64,000 nucleotides of DNA from Thalassospira lohafexi (lineage in GTDB: Bacteria; Pseudomonadota; Alphaproteobacteria; Rhodospirillales; Thalassospiraceae), in the NCBI RefSeq assembly GCF_002844275.1, contig NZ_NXGX01000007.1, forward strand, positions 161,083 to 225,082, read 5' to 3'. Of the stretch, positions 26,645 to 35,592 are shown piece after piece (positions within the stretch are counted from its first letter, which is position 1; the number at the start of each line of letters is the position of its first letter). Under the pieces are notes generated by a model. It saw only the letters and a program-made list of their open reading frames with translations. It was not told where the DNA came from and made no database searches. Made by a program: the position numbers and the translations under genes.

Positions 26645-27934
26645 TTATTCAGCGGCGTTGATATGGGTGACGTTGGGGGCACTGCGTGCACCTTTGCCCT
26701 CATGATCGTGAAGACGGATGAATTCCTTGATCCGCGGGCTGATCTGTTCGCGCCAGCGACGACCGTTAAACACACCGTAATGGCCGACACCCTGCTGCAA
26801 GTGATGCATGCGCATGTTGTCCGGCAGACCGGTGCACAGTTTATGCGCCGCACGGGTTTGGCCCATGCCGGTAATGTCATCGCGTTCGCCCTCGACCGTC
26901 AAAAGTGCGGTCTTGGTAATCGCGGATGGATCAACCGGAACGCCCTGCCAGCGCATGGTACCTTCGGGCAGGTTATGTTCATGGAACACAACCTTAAGCG
27001 TCTGGAGGTAAAACTCGGCTGTCATATCCATGACAGCAAGATATTCATGATAGAAATTCCGCTTGGCATCGGCACTTTCGCCGTCGCCTTCGACCAGATG
27101 CATGAACATGTCGTGGTGGGCCGAAACGTGGCGGTCCCAGTTCATGCTCATGAAGCCTGCCAGCTGCATGAAGCCCGGATACACCCGGCGCATCACCCCG
27201 GCGTTTGGCAGGGGAACGTGGGAAACCACATGGCGTTCAAACCATTCAAGGTCATGCTGCTTGGCAAATTTATTGACCTCGGTCGGGTTTTCACGCGTAT
27301 CAACCGGGCCGCCCATCAAGGTCATCGATGCGGGTTGGCATTCTTCATTGCCTGCTGCCATCAAGGAGGCGGCGGCAATGACCGGAACTGATGGCTGACA
27401 AACTGCCATCATATGTGTGTTCGGGCCAAGCTTGCGCAGGAACCGCATAAGATAATCGATATAGGTATCAAGATCAAAGTGACCCTGATGGACCGCAACC
27501 GTGCGGGCATCAATCCAGTCGGTAATATAGACATCATGATCAGGCAGCAATGCCTCAACCGTGCCACGCAGCAAGGTTGAAAAATGGCCTGACAGCGGGG
27601 CGACAATCAACAAACGCGGATCGTCGGGCTGGGTTTTCAAATGATCGGTTTCGCGTTTGAAATGCAAAAGATCACAGAAAGCTTCGCTATGGACGATTTC
27701 CTCGGTGACAGCCACGGTCTGACCATCAATCGTCGTGGTATCCAAACCAAATTCCGGTTTGCCGTAACGATGGGTGATATGGGTGAACATGTCGCACGCT
27801 GCCGCTACGGCCCGACCCGGCTGGGTATAGGAAAGCGGATTGGCCGGATTGCGCAGCCATTTTTTGTTGGCATCGACGGCCATACGCAGCGGACTTATCG
27901 TGGCGTGCTGCAATTCATAAAGGTGGTACAGCAT
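26645..27934 (-). CDS. phaZ: Intracellular polyhydroxyalkanoate depolymerase
   Basis: A 429-aa enzyme that mobilises stored PHB granules. It begins MLYHLYELQHATISPLRM, the conserved family N-terminus. The catalytic nucleophile is the Cys in MAVCQPSVPV (C179), which replaces the usual Ser in this PhaZ1 class. The C-terminal PHA_depoly_C region includes MGQTRAAHKLC and QQGVGHYGVFNGRRWR with the catalytic His. No export signal. The leader has a long hairpin (27950-27981) next to the ribosome-binding site (GGGAGTGAG). PhaR-like sites lie about 320-350 bases upstream. Confidence 0.93.
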   Translation of the reverse strand: MLYHLYELQHATISPLRMAVDANKKWLRNPANPLSYTQPGRAVAAACDMFTHITHRYGKPEFGLDTTTIDGQTVAVTEEIVHSEAFCDLLHFKRETDHLKTQPDDPRLLIVAPLSGHFSTLLRGTVEALLPDHDVYITDWIDARTVAVHQGHFDLDTYIDYLMRFLRKLGPNTHMMAVCQPSVPVIAAASLMAAGNEECQPASMTLMGGPVDTRENPTEVNKFAKQHDLEWFERHVVSHVPLPNAGVMRRVYPGFMQLAGFMSMNWDRHVSAHHDMFMHLVEGDGESADAKRNFYHEYLAVMDMTAEFYLQTLKVVFHEHNLPEGTMRWQGVPVDPSAITKTALLTVEGERDDITGMGQTRAAHKLCTGLPDNMRMHHLQQGVGHYGVFNGRRWREQISPRIKEFIRLHDHEGKGARSAPNVTHINAAE

Positions 27935-27949
27935 ATATTCTCACTCCCG

Positions 27950-27981
27950 GGTGACAGGGGCCCAAGGGCCCGGGTGTCACC
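27950..27981 (-). promoter_or_regulatory. Leader hairpin upstream of phaZ
   Basis: GGTGACA (27950-27956) pairs with TGTCACC (27975-27981), with a nested GGGCCC/GGGCCC stem. The structure sits about 15 bases before the phaZ start and next to its ribosome-binding site, so it could modulate translation. Confidence 0.45.
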
Positions 27982-28255
27982 GTCCTGGTTACGGCTTTTC
28001 GTCCTGTTTTTTTGTCACGCACAGGCGTTTTGTAAGACGTGCAGTCACGTGCGGCAAAGTACTATGGCATCTGTCGTTTGCGGTAACGGGGCAGCGCCAA
28101 AGCAGCTCATCCCCAGACGTCAGAAAACCTTAAAATCGCGATGTAGCCTACGGCAGTACAGGTTTTACACAATAGCCATAAAGTATGATGATATTCCAAA
28201 TAGTGCTTTTACGTTCTGATTCAACAGAAAATTCACGCTGATGTCGAGTAAAATA

Positions 28256-28286
28256 TTGCAATGCAGCGTAAACTGTTGCGTTGCAA
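28256..28286. promoter_or_regulatory. Tandem PhaR-like sites
   Basis: TTGCAATGCAG (28256-28266) and TTGCGTTGCAA (28276-28286) share TTGC-N3-GCA and start exactly 20 bases apart, two helical turns. This resembles the inverted TTGC/GCAA motif associated with the PHA regulator PhaR. No phaR or phasin gene is in the window. Confidence 0.4.
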
Positions 28287-28669
28287 TAATAGTTTTAGCA
28301 GGGAAATGGGGAGATATGGCTTTTGGGGCGGGGCAGGTTAGACGTTTTAGAATCGTCTTAGAATCGTCGCCCGGCTGTGCAAAACGCCCGACACCCTGCC
28401 TTAAGTCAATGAGGCTGCACATATTTCGGGATGACATGGGCCCAAACAAAGAAAGGGCGCTGCCGTAGGGAAAACAGCAGCGCCAGTATAATAGTTCAGT
28501 GCGGATTAAAGTGCGGAGATAACGAAGCCCAAAAGAACGAATGCATAAGGGAGCAAGGGCATGGGGGAAGTCTGACCGGCAGGCGGGACAGGGTGCGGGG
28601 TAGCCTGCCGGTCAGGTGCCCTTGGTGGACAATCGTCCGGGCCTCGTAAATTTCAATGGGGATTTTTTA

Positions 28670-28801
28670 TCAGATCAGACTGCGCAGGGTTTGCGCCATG
28701 CCAAGCCCGATGACGAACAGAAAAAATCCTGTACTTCCAACCACAGCAACAGTGCTGCAAAGCTCGTTCAAGCGGGTCGGGTTCTCGATCAGTTTCAGCA
28801 T
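28670..28801 (-). CDS. 43-aa membrane protein with SOS-type promoter
   Basis: A tiny gene read from ATG 28801 with a perfect GGAGGA site five or six bases upstream, ending at TGA 28670. The protein starts MLKLIENPTRLNELCSTVAV and has one hydrophobic segment (about residues 17-36, ending GLGMA) followed by QTLRSLI. It has one promoter (TTGCAG-N17-TATGGT) whose spacer is filled by a GTTC-N7-GTTC LexA-type box, and a second box lies just upstream. Caulobacter SidA, an SOS-induced small membrane protein that blocks division through FtsW, is a functional parallel. I see no clear sequence match to it. Function is inferred only. Confidence 0.7.
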   Translation of the reverse strand: MLKLIENPTRLNELCSTVAVVGSTGFFLFVIGLGMAQTLRSLI

Positions 28802-28830
28802 GGTTTGTCCTCCTCAATCTGTCTGCAAGG

Positions 28831-28859
28831 ACCATAGCGTTCTGATTTTGTTCCTGCAA
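28831..28859 (-). promoter_or_regulatory. Promoter of the 43-aa gene
   Basis: On the minus strand TTGCAG (28859-28854) and TATGGT (28836-28831) are separated by exactly 17 bases. The transcript would start about 25 bases before the ATG. Confidence 0.6.
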
Positions 28860-28874
28860 GAACAAAATTGGAAC
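28839..28874. promoter_or_regulatory. Two LexA-type boxes (GTTC-N7-GTTC)
   Basis: Box 1, GTTCTGATTTTGTTC, is at 28839-28853, inside the promoter spacer. Box 2, GAACAAAATTGGAAC, is at 28860-28874 in the opposite orientation. Both fit the alphaproteobacterial LexA consensus GTTC-N7-GTTC exactly, and together they make one long palindrome. Confidence 0.7.
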
Positions 28875-28930
28875 AAATGCGGATTAATCTATTTAAGTAT
28901 TTGAAATATAATCAAAAAATAGTGTTCTCA

Positions 28931-28964
28931 AATGTTCTCATTTTTAATGGGAAATGAGAACATT
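28931..28964. other. Perfect 13-bp inverted repeat
   Basis: AATGTTCTCATTT (28931-28943) and AAATGAGAACATT (28952-28964) are exact reverse complements with an 8-base loop. The arms contain GTTC/GAAC, but with spacings that do not fit a LexA box. An operator or a hairpin of unknown purpose. Confidence 0.45.
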
Positions 28965-29764
28965 CAAGGGTGATCAAGTGAGTTGGGTTGAACAAGGCCC
29001 GCAGGAAACCTCGTGTTTGCGCGAGTCTTTATAAAAGACATCAGACGCAGGATGTTCTTGCTGGTGTTCTCACTCTATTTCCGGCCCTGCTATGTCCATC
29101 CATGATCACGCGGAGAAGATCGCAAGGTGTCATCAAAACGTACATTTAACACGGATGAAATACCCGCATAGTTGCGATATCGTCTGATGGATCATCAATC
29201 GGTTGTCGATTTTATAGGATCGCCTGACGGATCAAAAAGGGGCTGATTTAAACCGATTCAATTTGTATAAAATCAAATTGTTGCAGGATATTCAGACTGG
29301 CCTAAAATGGGGTGTGTTTCGGCGAATGTTCGGATTGTTTTGCAACAAACTGTTACGGTTAAACCGGATTTCGGTAAAGCCGTCTTTCGGGGGCTTGAAC
29401 GCAGTGGTCTTGCCCTCATAGATCGTGTAACAGTGGGCTCAAAGACCGGAACATCGCACCCTTGCTGATCAGGACGCAGCATGGCTGTTGGCCTAAATAA
29501 GGTGGTCAAACATTCTGGCGACGCCTGACACTGCCAACCAGAGTGTCAGAAGTTTGCTGTGTTTGATTACTCATACAAAACCGGCCATGCGCCATTCAGT
29601 GGAAAATTTCCCTATGGTGTCAGGTTGGTAAATACACGCACAGAACCGGCAATCCGGTGCTGTTTTCACGGTAACTACCGTGTCCCGATCGTCTGCCCGG
29701 ATTGTCAAAAGTCCGGGATCCCACCTAGACGACGGGGAGGAAACGTTGGAAGGCTAAGGGCAGA
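28965..29764. other. 800-base intergenic region upstream of zwf
   Basis: AT-rich in its first half and without a convincing gene. Close to zwf it holds the palindrome CACGGTAACTACCGTG (29667-29682), a possible operator for the sugar operon, next to ACCGG-N4-CCGGT. Confidence 0.4.
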
Positions 29765-31252
29765 ATGAGACAAAGGCTTAAACATCGTATTGCTGATATC
29801 GTGATATTCGGTGGGACCGGAGATCTGGCACTACGCAAACTTTTCCCCGCACTTTACGAAATGGAACGGACCGGGCGTTTTGATGATGACACCCGTATCT
29901 TTGGCGCATCGCGCAGCGAACATAGCGACGAAGATTTCCGGGCCAAACTTGAAGAAGCCGGTAAAAAATTCGTCCCCGAAGGCGAGTTTGAGGCAAAAAC
30001 CTGGAAAAAATTCGCCAAGCGCATTTCCTATGTTCAGGTCTCAGCGGGCGACGAAGCCGGTTTTAAAGTTCTTCACGAAAAACTTTCCGATCAGCCGGAC
30101 CGCGACCGGGTCTATTATTTCTCGACCAGCCCGGCCCTGTTTGCCGATATGGCCTTTAACCTTAAAAAGGTTGGTCTGGTAACGCCAAATTCCCGCGTTG
30201 TGCTTGAAAAGCCGCTGGGCCACGATCTGGATAGCTGCCGTGAAATCAACGGCCAGATTGGTGAAGTCTTCGACGAAAACCAGATTTTCCGTATCGACCA
30301 TTACCTTGGCAAGGAAACGGTGCAGAACCTTATGATTCTGCGCTTTGCCAATGCGATGTTTGAACCACTATGGAACAGCGCGCATATTGACCACGTGCAG
30401 ATCACGGTCGGCGAAGAAGTCGGTGCCGAAGGCCGCTGGTCCTATTATGACGATGCCGGTGCAATGCGCGACATGGTGCAAAACCATATGTTGCAGCTTC
30501 TGTGCTTGGTCGCGATGGAACCACCCTATGTTCTTGATCAGGACGCGGTGCGTGATGAAAAGGTCAAAGTGCTCAAGGCGCTGATGCCAATCAATGACAG
30601 CAACATCGACACATCCACCGTGCGCGGCCAGTACCGTAAAGGGGCCGTTGGCGGCAAAGAAGTGCCGGGCTATCTGGAAGAAGAAGGGGCCAATGTCGAC
30701 AGTACGACAGAAACCTTCGTCGCGATCCGCGCGGAACTCAACAACTGGCGCTGGTCGGGGGTTCCGTTCTATTTGCGGACCGGAAAACGGTTGCCAAAAC
30801 GCCATTCGGAAATTGTCATACAATTCCGCGATGTGCCCCATCAGATTTTCCCGCTGGCAAAATCGATGACCAATTATCAGGCCAACCGCCTTGTTTTGCG
30901 TCTGCAACCCGATGACGGCATCCATCTTATTTTGAATAACAAAAATCCGGGGCCGGGCCTTGTGCGCCTGCGTCCAACCGCCTTGAACCTGTCCTTTGCC
31001 GAGGCCTTTGGTGGGCGTAGCCCGGATGCCTATGAGCGTCTGTTGCTCGATGCGATTGATGGCAATAACACCCTGTTTGTCCGCCGTGATGAACAGGACA
31101 TCGCCTGGCAATGGGTCGATGCCATTCAGGAAGCGTGGCAGAACAATCACATCACGCCCAAGGGCTATACGTCGGGTACGTGGGGGCCATCGGCCGCCAT
31201 TGCGTTGATTGAACGCGATGGACGTACCTGGAACGAAGAAGCCGGGTTCTAG
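29765..31252 (+). CDS. zwf: Glucose-6-phosphate 1-dehydrogenase
   Basis: A 495-aa enzyme that oxidises glucose 6-phosphate to 6-phosphogluconolactone with NAD(P)+, the entry to the Entner-Doudoroff route. The cofactor loop is GGTGDLA (16-22), and the active-site signature RIDHYLGKETVQN is present near residue 177. EEVGAEGRWSYYD and FYLRTGKRLPKR are further family blocks. Length is normal. It leads the operon zwf-pgl-edd-glk-eda. Confidence 0.95.
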   Translation: MRQRLKHRIADIVIFGGTGDLALRKLFPALYEMERTGRFDDDTRIFGASRSEHSDEDFRAKLEEAGKKFVPEGEFEAKTWKKFAKRISYVQVSAGDEAGFKVLHEKLSDQPDRDRVYYFSTSPALFADMAFNLKKVGLVTPNSRVVLEKPLGHDLDSCREINGQIGEVFDENQIFRIDHYLGKETVQNLMILRFANAMFEPLWNSAHIDHVQITVGEEVGAEGRWSYYDDAGAMRDMVQNHMLQLLCLVAMEPPYVLDQDAVRDEKVKVLKALMPINDSNIDTSTVRGQYRKGAVGGKEVPGYLEEEGANVDSTTETFVAIRAELNNWRWSGVPFYLRTGKRLPKRHSEIVIQFRDVPHQIFPLAKSMTNYQANRLVLRLQPDDGIHLILNNKNPGPGLVRLRPTALNLSFAEAFGGRSPDAYERLLLDAIDGNNTLFVRRDEQDIAWQWVDAIQEAWQNNHITPKGYTSGTWGPSAAIALIERDGRTWNEEAGF

Positions 31253-31328
31253 GCATTGGCAAAGGCGCGTTGGATCGTCAACGCGCCTTGCTTTGCTGTC
31301 ACTGACACCCCAATTTCGGGATGACGAC

Positions 31329-32048
31329 ATGACAAACGAACGCATTTTCCAAAGCGGCGACGAAATGCTTGCGGCAATGATCAAGGAAACCGTCGAACGG
31401 CTTGAATTTGCCATCGCGACACGCGGCCATGCCAGCATGGCAGTTGCCGGTGGGCGGTTCCCCAAACCCTTGTTTGAAACGCTTTCACATGCCCGTCTGG
31501 ACTGGTCCAAAGTCACAGTAACTCTTGGTGATGATCGCTGGGTGGGGCTCGATGATGATCAGTCGAATGAAAAACTGGTCCGCGATTATTTGTTTATCAA
31601 CGAAGCCCAGCACGCGCGCTTTGTATCGCTTAAAACACCTGATGGCAGTCCGGAAGACGCGGTCAATACCGTCAGTGCGCGTTTGCGGACCGAACTGCAT
31701 TGGCCACTTGATATTGTGTATCTGGGGATGGGCGATGACGGTCATACCGCATCACTTTTCCCTTCCTCAACGCCCGAAGCCCTGCGCAAAGGGCTTTATC
31801 CCGAACATGGCGAACTTGTTGTCGCTGCGCGCCCGACCGTGTCCTCGGTCCCGCGCATCAGCATGACGTTGCCCGCCATCCTTAACGCCCGGTATATTGG
31901 TCTTCATATTACCGGACAATCCAAATGGTCGACCTTTGAAACCGCGAAAAACGGCACAGAAATCGAAGAGATGCCCGTTCGCGCAATCTTGCAACAGACT
32001 GACGTCCCCGTCGATCTGTGGTGGAGCGCCGAGAACCCGAAAGGCTGA
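31329..32048 (+). CDS. pgl: 6-phosphogluconolactonase
   Basis: A 239-aa DevB-type lactonase that hydrolyses 6-phosphogluconolactone to 6-phosphogluconate. The family signatures [29 protein letters not shown] and [14 protein letters not shown] are all visible. I chose ATG 31329, because the open frame overlapping zwf codes for unrelated sequence. It is 76 bases after zwf and six bases before edd, as expected for consecutive steps. Confidence 0.93.
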   Translation: MTNERIFQSGDEMLAAMIKETVERLEFAIATRGHASMAVAGGRFPKPLFETLSHARLDWSKVTVTLGDDRWVGLDDDQSNEKLVRDYLFINEAQHARFVSLKTPDGSPEDAVNTVSARLRTELHWPLDIVYLGMGDDGHTASLFPSSTPEALRKGLYPEHGELVVAARPTVSSVPRISMTLPAILNARYIGLHITGQSKWSTFETAKNGTEIEEMPVRAILQQTDVPVDLWWSAENPKG

Positions 32049-32053
32049 ACCCC

Positions 32054-33886
32054 ATGAAACGTGAAATAGATCAGATTACCAAACGCATTATCGAGCGTTC
32101 CAAACCAACCCGCGAAGCATATCTTGCCAAGATCGAGGCCGCCGCGTCCGATCGCCCGCATCGCTCATCGCTGTCATGCGGCAACCTTGCCCATGCGTCG
32201 GCGGGCTGTAGTGCGGCTGATAAGGAACGCATCAATGGCGATGAGGGTGCCAATCTTGGCATCGTGACGTCCTATAACGATATGCTGTCGGCCCACCAAC
32301 CACTGGGCGTTTATCCCGACCGTATCAAAAAGGCCGTGTTTGAAGCCGGTGGCACAGCACAGGTTGCCGGCGGCGTTCCGGCCATGTGTGATGGCGTGAC
32401 CCAAGGCCGTCCGGGCATGGAGCTTTCGCTGTTTTCACGCGATGTGATTGCCATGTCGACGGCTGTGTCACTGTCGCATGATGTGTTTGACGCCGCCCTT
32501 TATCTTGGTGTGTGTGACAAAATCGTTCCGGGTCTTGTCATGGGGGCCTTGTCCTATGGCCATATCCCGGCGGTGTTTGTGCCTGCCGGTCCAATGCCAT
32601 CGGGCCTTCCCAATGATGAAAAGGCCCGCATTCGTCAGCTGTATGCGCAGGGCAAAGTCGGTCGTAAGGAATTGTTGGAGGCCGAAACAGCCTCTTACCA
32701 CAGCCCGGGCACCTGCACGTTCTATGGCACGGCAAACTCCAACCAGATGCTGATGGAAGTCATGGGCTTGCATCTTCCCGGCGCGGCGTTTGTGAACCCA
32801 AACACCGATCTGCGCGATGCGCTCACCGAAGAAGCCGCCCGCCGTGCACTGGCGATTACCAAACTTGGCAATGATTATCGCCCGGTTGGTAAGGTGCTTG
32901 ATGAAAAGGCGTTTGTGAACGGGATTGTCGGGTTGCTTGCGACCGGTGGCTCGACCAACCATACGCTGCATTTGCCTGCGATGGCGCGTGCCGCCGGGAT
33001 TGAGCTGCGCTGGGATGACTTTGACGAATTGTCGCGTCTGGTCCCGCTTCTGTGCCGCGTTTATCCGAACGGGCAGGCCGATGTGAACCACTTCCATGCC
33101 GCAGGCGGTATGGGCTTTGTTATTTCCGACCTTTTGAAAAACGGTATTCTGCATCCTGATCTGGAAACCATCCATACTGGTGGCATGGCGGCCTATGGCA
33201 CGGAACCGTATCTTGATGAGGGCAAACTGGCATGGCGCGATGCCCCGGCCGACAGTCAGGACGAAGACATCCTGCGTCCGGCGGAAAAGGCATTTAGTGC
33301 CGATGGTGGCTTGCGGATGTTGTCGGGTAACCTTGGCCGTTGCGTGATCAAGGTGTCTGCTGTGAAGCCGGAAAACCGCGTCATCGAAGCCCCGGCTGCG
33401 GTGTTTACATCGCAGGAACAAATGATGGAGGCCTTCAAGGAAGGTAAACTCCATCGTGACGTTATCTGTGTTGTTCGCTTCCAGGGCCCCAAAGCCAACG
33501 GCATGCCTGAACTGCATAAACTCACCCCGCCGTTGGGTGTGCTGCAGGATCTGGGGTATAAGGTTGCCCTTGTCACCGATGGCCGCATGTCGGGTGCGTC
33601 GGGCAAGGTGCCTGCTGCCATCCACGTCACACCAGAAGGCATGATGAACGGCCCGATTGCCAAGGTACAGGATGGCGACATCATCCGTCTTGATGCGGAA
33701 ACCGGCGACCTGATCCTCAATGTGACCGACGCCGAACTGGCCAAGCGTGACTTCGCCACCTTTGACGATAAGGCATCCCATCAGGATGGCTTTGGCCGTG
33801 AGTTGTTTGGCGTGTTCCGCGACCATGTTGGCCTGGCTGAAATGGGCGCATGTGCTGTCCTCCCGGGGGAGGCTGAAGTCGCGTAA
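32054..33886 (+). CDS. edd: Phosphogluconate dehydratase
   Basis: A 610-aa IlvD/Edd-family [4Fe-4S] dehydratase that converts 6-phosphogluconate to [40 protein letters not shown], the cluster-binding Cys residues (including one in [14 protein letters not shown]) and [12 protein letters not shown] are conserved. ATG 32054 gives the standard [12 protein letters not shown] start. Its TAA overlaps the ATG of glk by one base (TAATG). Confidence 0.95.
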   Translation: MKREIDQITKRIIERSKPTREAYLAKIEAAASDRPHRSSLSCGNLAHASAGCSAADKERINGDEGANLGIVTSYNDMLSAHQPLGVYPDRIKKAVFEAGGTAQVAGGVPAMCDGVTQGRPGMELSLFSRDVIAMSTAVSLSHDVFDAALYLGVCDKIVPGLVMGALSYGHIPAVFVPAGPMPSGLPNDEKARIRQLYAQGKVGRKELLEAETASYHSPGTCTFYGTANSNQMLMEVMGLHLPGAAFVNPNTDLRDALTEEAARRALAITKLGNDYRPVGKVLDEKAFVNGIVGLLATGGSTNHTLHLPAMARAAGIELRWDDFDELSRLVPLLCRVYPNGQADVNHFHAAGGMGFVISDLLKNGILHPDLETIHTGGMAAYGTEPYLDEGKLAWRDAPADSQDEDILRPAEKAFSADGGLRMLSGNLGRCVIKVSAVKPENRVIEAPAAVFTSQEQMMEAFKEGKLHRDVICVVRFQGPKANGMPELHKLTPPLGVLQDLGYKVALVTDGRMSGASGKVPAAIHVTPEGMMNGPIAKVQDGDIIRLDAETGDLILNVTDAELAKRDFATFDDKASHQDGFGRELFGVFRDHVGLAEMGACAVLPGEAEVA

Positions 33887-34824
33887 TGCAGCTTGTCGGT
33901 GATATTGGCGGGACCAATGCCCGCTTTGCTTGGCTTGATGATGCTGGCAATCCCCATACGCCAATGACATTGCCGGTGCGTGAATATGCGACCATCGGCG
34001 ATGCCATGCGTGATTTCATGGTCAAAACCGACTGTTCGGATTTGCGTGAATTTGCCGTGGCGGTGGCGTGCCCCGCCATGGCCGATGAGATTAAATTCAC
34101 CAACAATCCGTGGGTGTTTTCCAAGGATGCGCTTAAGGCCGAGTTCAATCTGGATCGTCTTGTGGTGGTCAATGATTTTACCGGCTTGGCAATGTCTGTG
34201 CCTTATTTGGGCGGCGAAGACCTGATTACACTGTTTGATGGTCCCGGACGTCCGGGCTTGCCCTTGGCGGTGATCGGGGCGGGGACCGGGCTTGGCGTTT
34301 CGGGCTTGTTGCCCCACGAAGGGCACTGGTTGCCAATTCAGGGCGAAGGCGGGCATGTGTCCTTGCCGGCAGTCGATGAGCTTGACTTTGAAATCGTCAA
34401 ATTCCTGACCCATGAATTGGGACGCGTATCGGCGGAACGTATTTTGTCGGGCATGGGAATTGAAAACCTGTACCGGGCACTTGCCGCCATCGATGGTCTT
34501 GATGTGGCGCCGAAAAATGCCGCCGAGGTGGTTGACGGTGCCTTGCAGCAAAATGACCCGCTGTGTCGTAAGGTGCTGGATCGGTTCTGCCTGTTTATGG
34601 GCGGGGTTGCTGGTGACCTTGTGCTGACACTTGGTGCGTTTGACGGTGTGTTTATCGGGGGCGGCATTGGTCCGCGGATTGCCGATTATATGAAACAAAG
34701 CGGCCTGAAAGAGCGGATGATCGCCAAGGGCCGTTTCCATGATTTAATGAATGATGTGCCGGTGCGCCTGATGACGGCGAAATACCCGGCCCTGATCGGT
34801 TGCGCCAAGATTTTAACGGCCTGA
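33886..34824 (+). CDS. glk: Glucokinase
   Basis: A 312-aa ATP-dependent hexokinase of the bacterial Glk family that phosphorylates glucose to glucose 6-phosphate. The phosphate-binding GDIGGTNARFAW is at residues 4-15. VVNDFTGLAMSVP, GAGTGLGVSGL and GEGGHVSLP follow. Co-expression with zwf, edd and eda shows that free glucose enters by a non-PTS route and is fed straight into the Entner-Doudoroff pathway. The start overlaps the edd stop. Confidence 0.94.
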   Translation: MQLVGDIGGTNARFAWLDDAGNPHTPMTLPVREYATIGDAMRDFMVKTDCSDLREFAVAVACPAMADEIKFTNNPWVFSKDALKAEFNLDRLVVVNDFTGLAMSVPYLGGEDLITLFDGPGRPGLPLAVIGAGTGLGVSGLLPHEGHWLPIQGEGGHVSLPAVDELDFEIVKFLTHELGRVSAERILSGMGIENLYRALAAIDGLDVAPKNAAEVVDGALQQNDPLCRKVLDRFCLFMGGVAGDLVLTLGAFDGVFIGGGIGPRIADYMKQSGLKERMIAKGRFHDLMNDVPVRLMTAKYPALIGCAKILTA

Positions 34825-34847
34825 CCGGCAAACTGGAGGAAGAATTT

Positions 34848-35489
34848 ATGAGCCTTTCATCGCGTGAAATTCTGTCAAAGGCCCCGGTGGTGCCGGTTCT
34901 GGTGATCGAAGATGCCAATGATGCCGTGCCGCTGGCCAAGGCGCTGGTCGCTGGTGGTTTGCCGGTGCTGGAAATTACGTTGCGCAGTGCGGCGGCCGAA
35001 GAAAGCATCAAACGCATTATTGCCGAAGTGCCCGGTGCGATTACCGGTGCGGGGACGGTGATCAATGCCAAGCAAATGGAACGTATGGCTGAAATCGGCT
35101 GTGCCTTTGCCGTGTCACCGGGCCATACCGACGGTCTTTTAAAGGCTGCCAAGGATACCGGTGTGCCGTTGTTGCCCGGTGCGGGAACGCCGTCGGAGAT
35201 CATGAACCTGATTGATCATGGCTATGACATTTTGAAATTCTTCCCGGCTGAACAGCAGGGTGGGGTGTCGATGCTTAAAGCCCTTTCGGGGCCATTGCCC
35301 GATGTCAGCTTCTGTCCGACTGGGGGTGTTTCATTGAATAATCTGGCTGATTATTTAAAATTATCGAATATTATCACCGTCGGCGGATCATGGGTTGCAC
35401 CCAAGGATGCGGTCAAGGCGGGTGATTGGGCAACCATCACCAAGCTGGCGCAGGAAGCAACCGACCGGGTTCGTGAGATTCGCAGCTAA
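34848..35489 (+). CDS. eda: KDPG aldolase (2-dehydro-3-deoxyphosphogluconate aldolase)
   Basis: A 213-aa class I aldolase that splits KDPG into pyruvate and glyceraldehyde 3-phosphate. The active-site Glu is in LEITLRS and the Schiff-base Lys in LKFFPAE. ITGAGTVINAKQ and CPTGGVSLNNLADYL are further conserved blocks. ATG 34848 is preceded by GGAGGA, 23 bases after glk. A strong terminator ends the operon at 35518-35542. Confidence 0.95.
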   Translation: MSLSSREILSKAPVVPVLVIEDANDAVPLAKALVAGGLPVLEITLRSAAAEESIKRIIAEVPGAITGAGTVINAKQMERMAEIGCAFAVSPGHTDGLLKAAKDTGVPLLPGAGTPSEIMNLIDHGYDILKFFPAEQQGGVSMLKALSGPLPDVSFCPTGGVSLNNLADYLKLSNIITVGGSWVAPKDAVKAGDWATITKLAQEATDRVREIRS

Positions 35490-35513
35490 GATATCTGCAA
35501 TTGTATGACAAAT

Positions 35514-35542
35514 AAAAAGGGACCCGTTTGGGTCCCTTTTTT
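35514..35542 (+). terminator. Rho-independent terminator of the Entner-Doudoroff operon
   Basis: AAAAAGGGACCC, a 4-base loop and GGGTCCC followed by TTTTTT, 25 bases after eda. Confidence 0.92.
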
Positions 35543-35592
35543 AATGCGAGCAGGCAACTGGCTTACCGGGGTTTAAGGACCGGCAGCGTTTC

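Larger units (their letters stand above)
27935..28669. other. 735-base intergenic region with several hairpins
   Basis: I see no convincing gene. Besides the phaZ leader and PhaR-like sites there are two strong inverted repeats: GGCGCTGC/GCAGCGCC (about 28455-28483) and CTGACCGGCAGGC/GCCTGCCGGTCAG (28572-28584, 28613-28625). Neither has a U-tract. A small structured RNA is possible but not demonstrated. Confidence 0.4.

Noticed and set aside
28241..28468. A possible 50-75-aa gene starting near GGGGAGATATGG
   Set aside because: It has a ribosome-binding-like sequence but a Cys/Arg/Pro-rich, low-quality product and ends inside a hairpin. I could not support it.
29273..29509. A minus-strand 78-codon frame upstream of zwf
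   Set aside because: No ribosome-binding site, Arg/Ser/Pro-rich random-looking product.
30368..31516. A minus-strand open frame opposite zwf and pgl
   Set aside because: Antisense to zwf; composition and lack of a ribosome-binding site argue against a gene.
32468..33970. A long minus-strand open frame (about 500 codons) opposite edd
   Set aside because: It mirrors edd, which has full family motifs. The antisense sequence is His/Arg/Gln-rich, has no ribosome-binding site and no recognisable domain.
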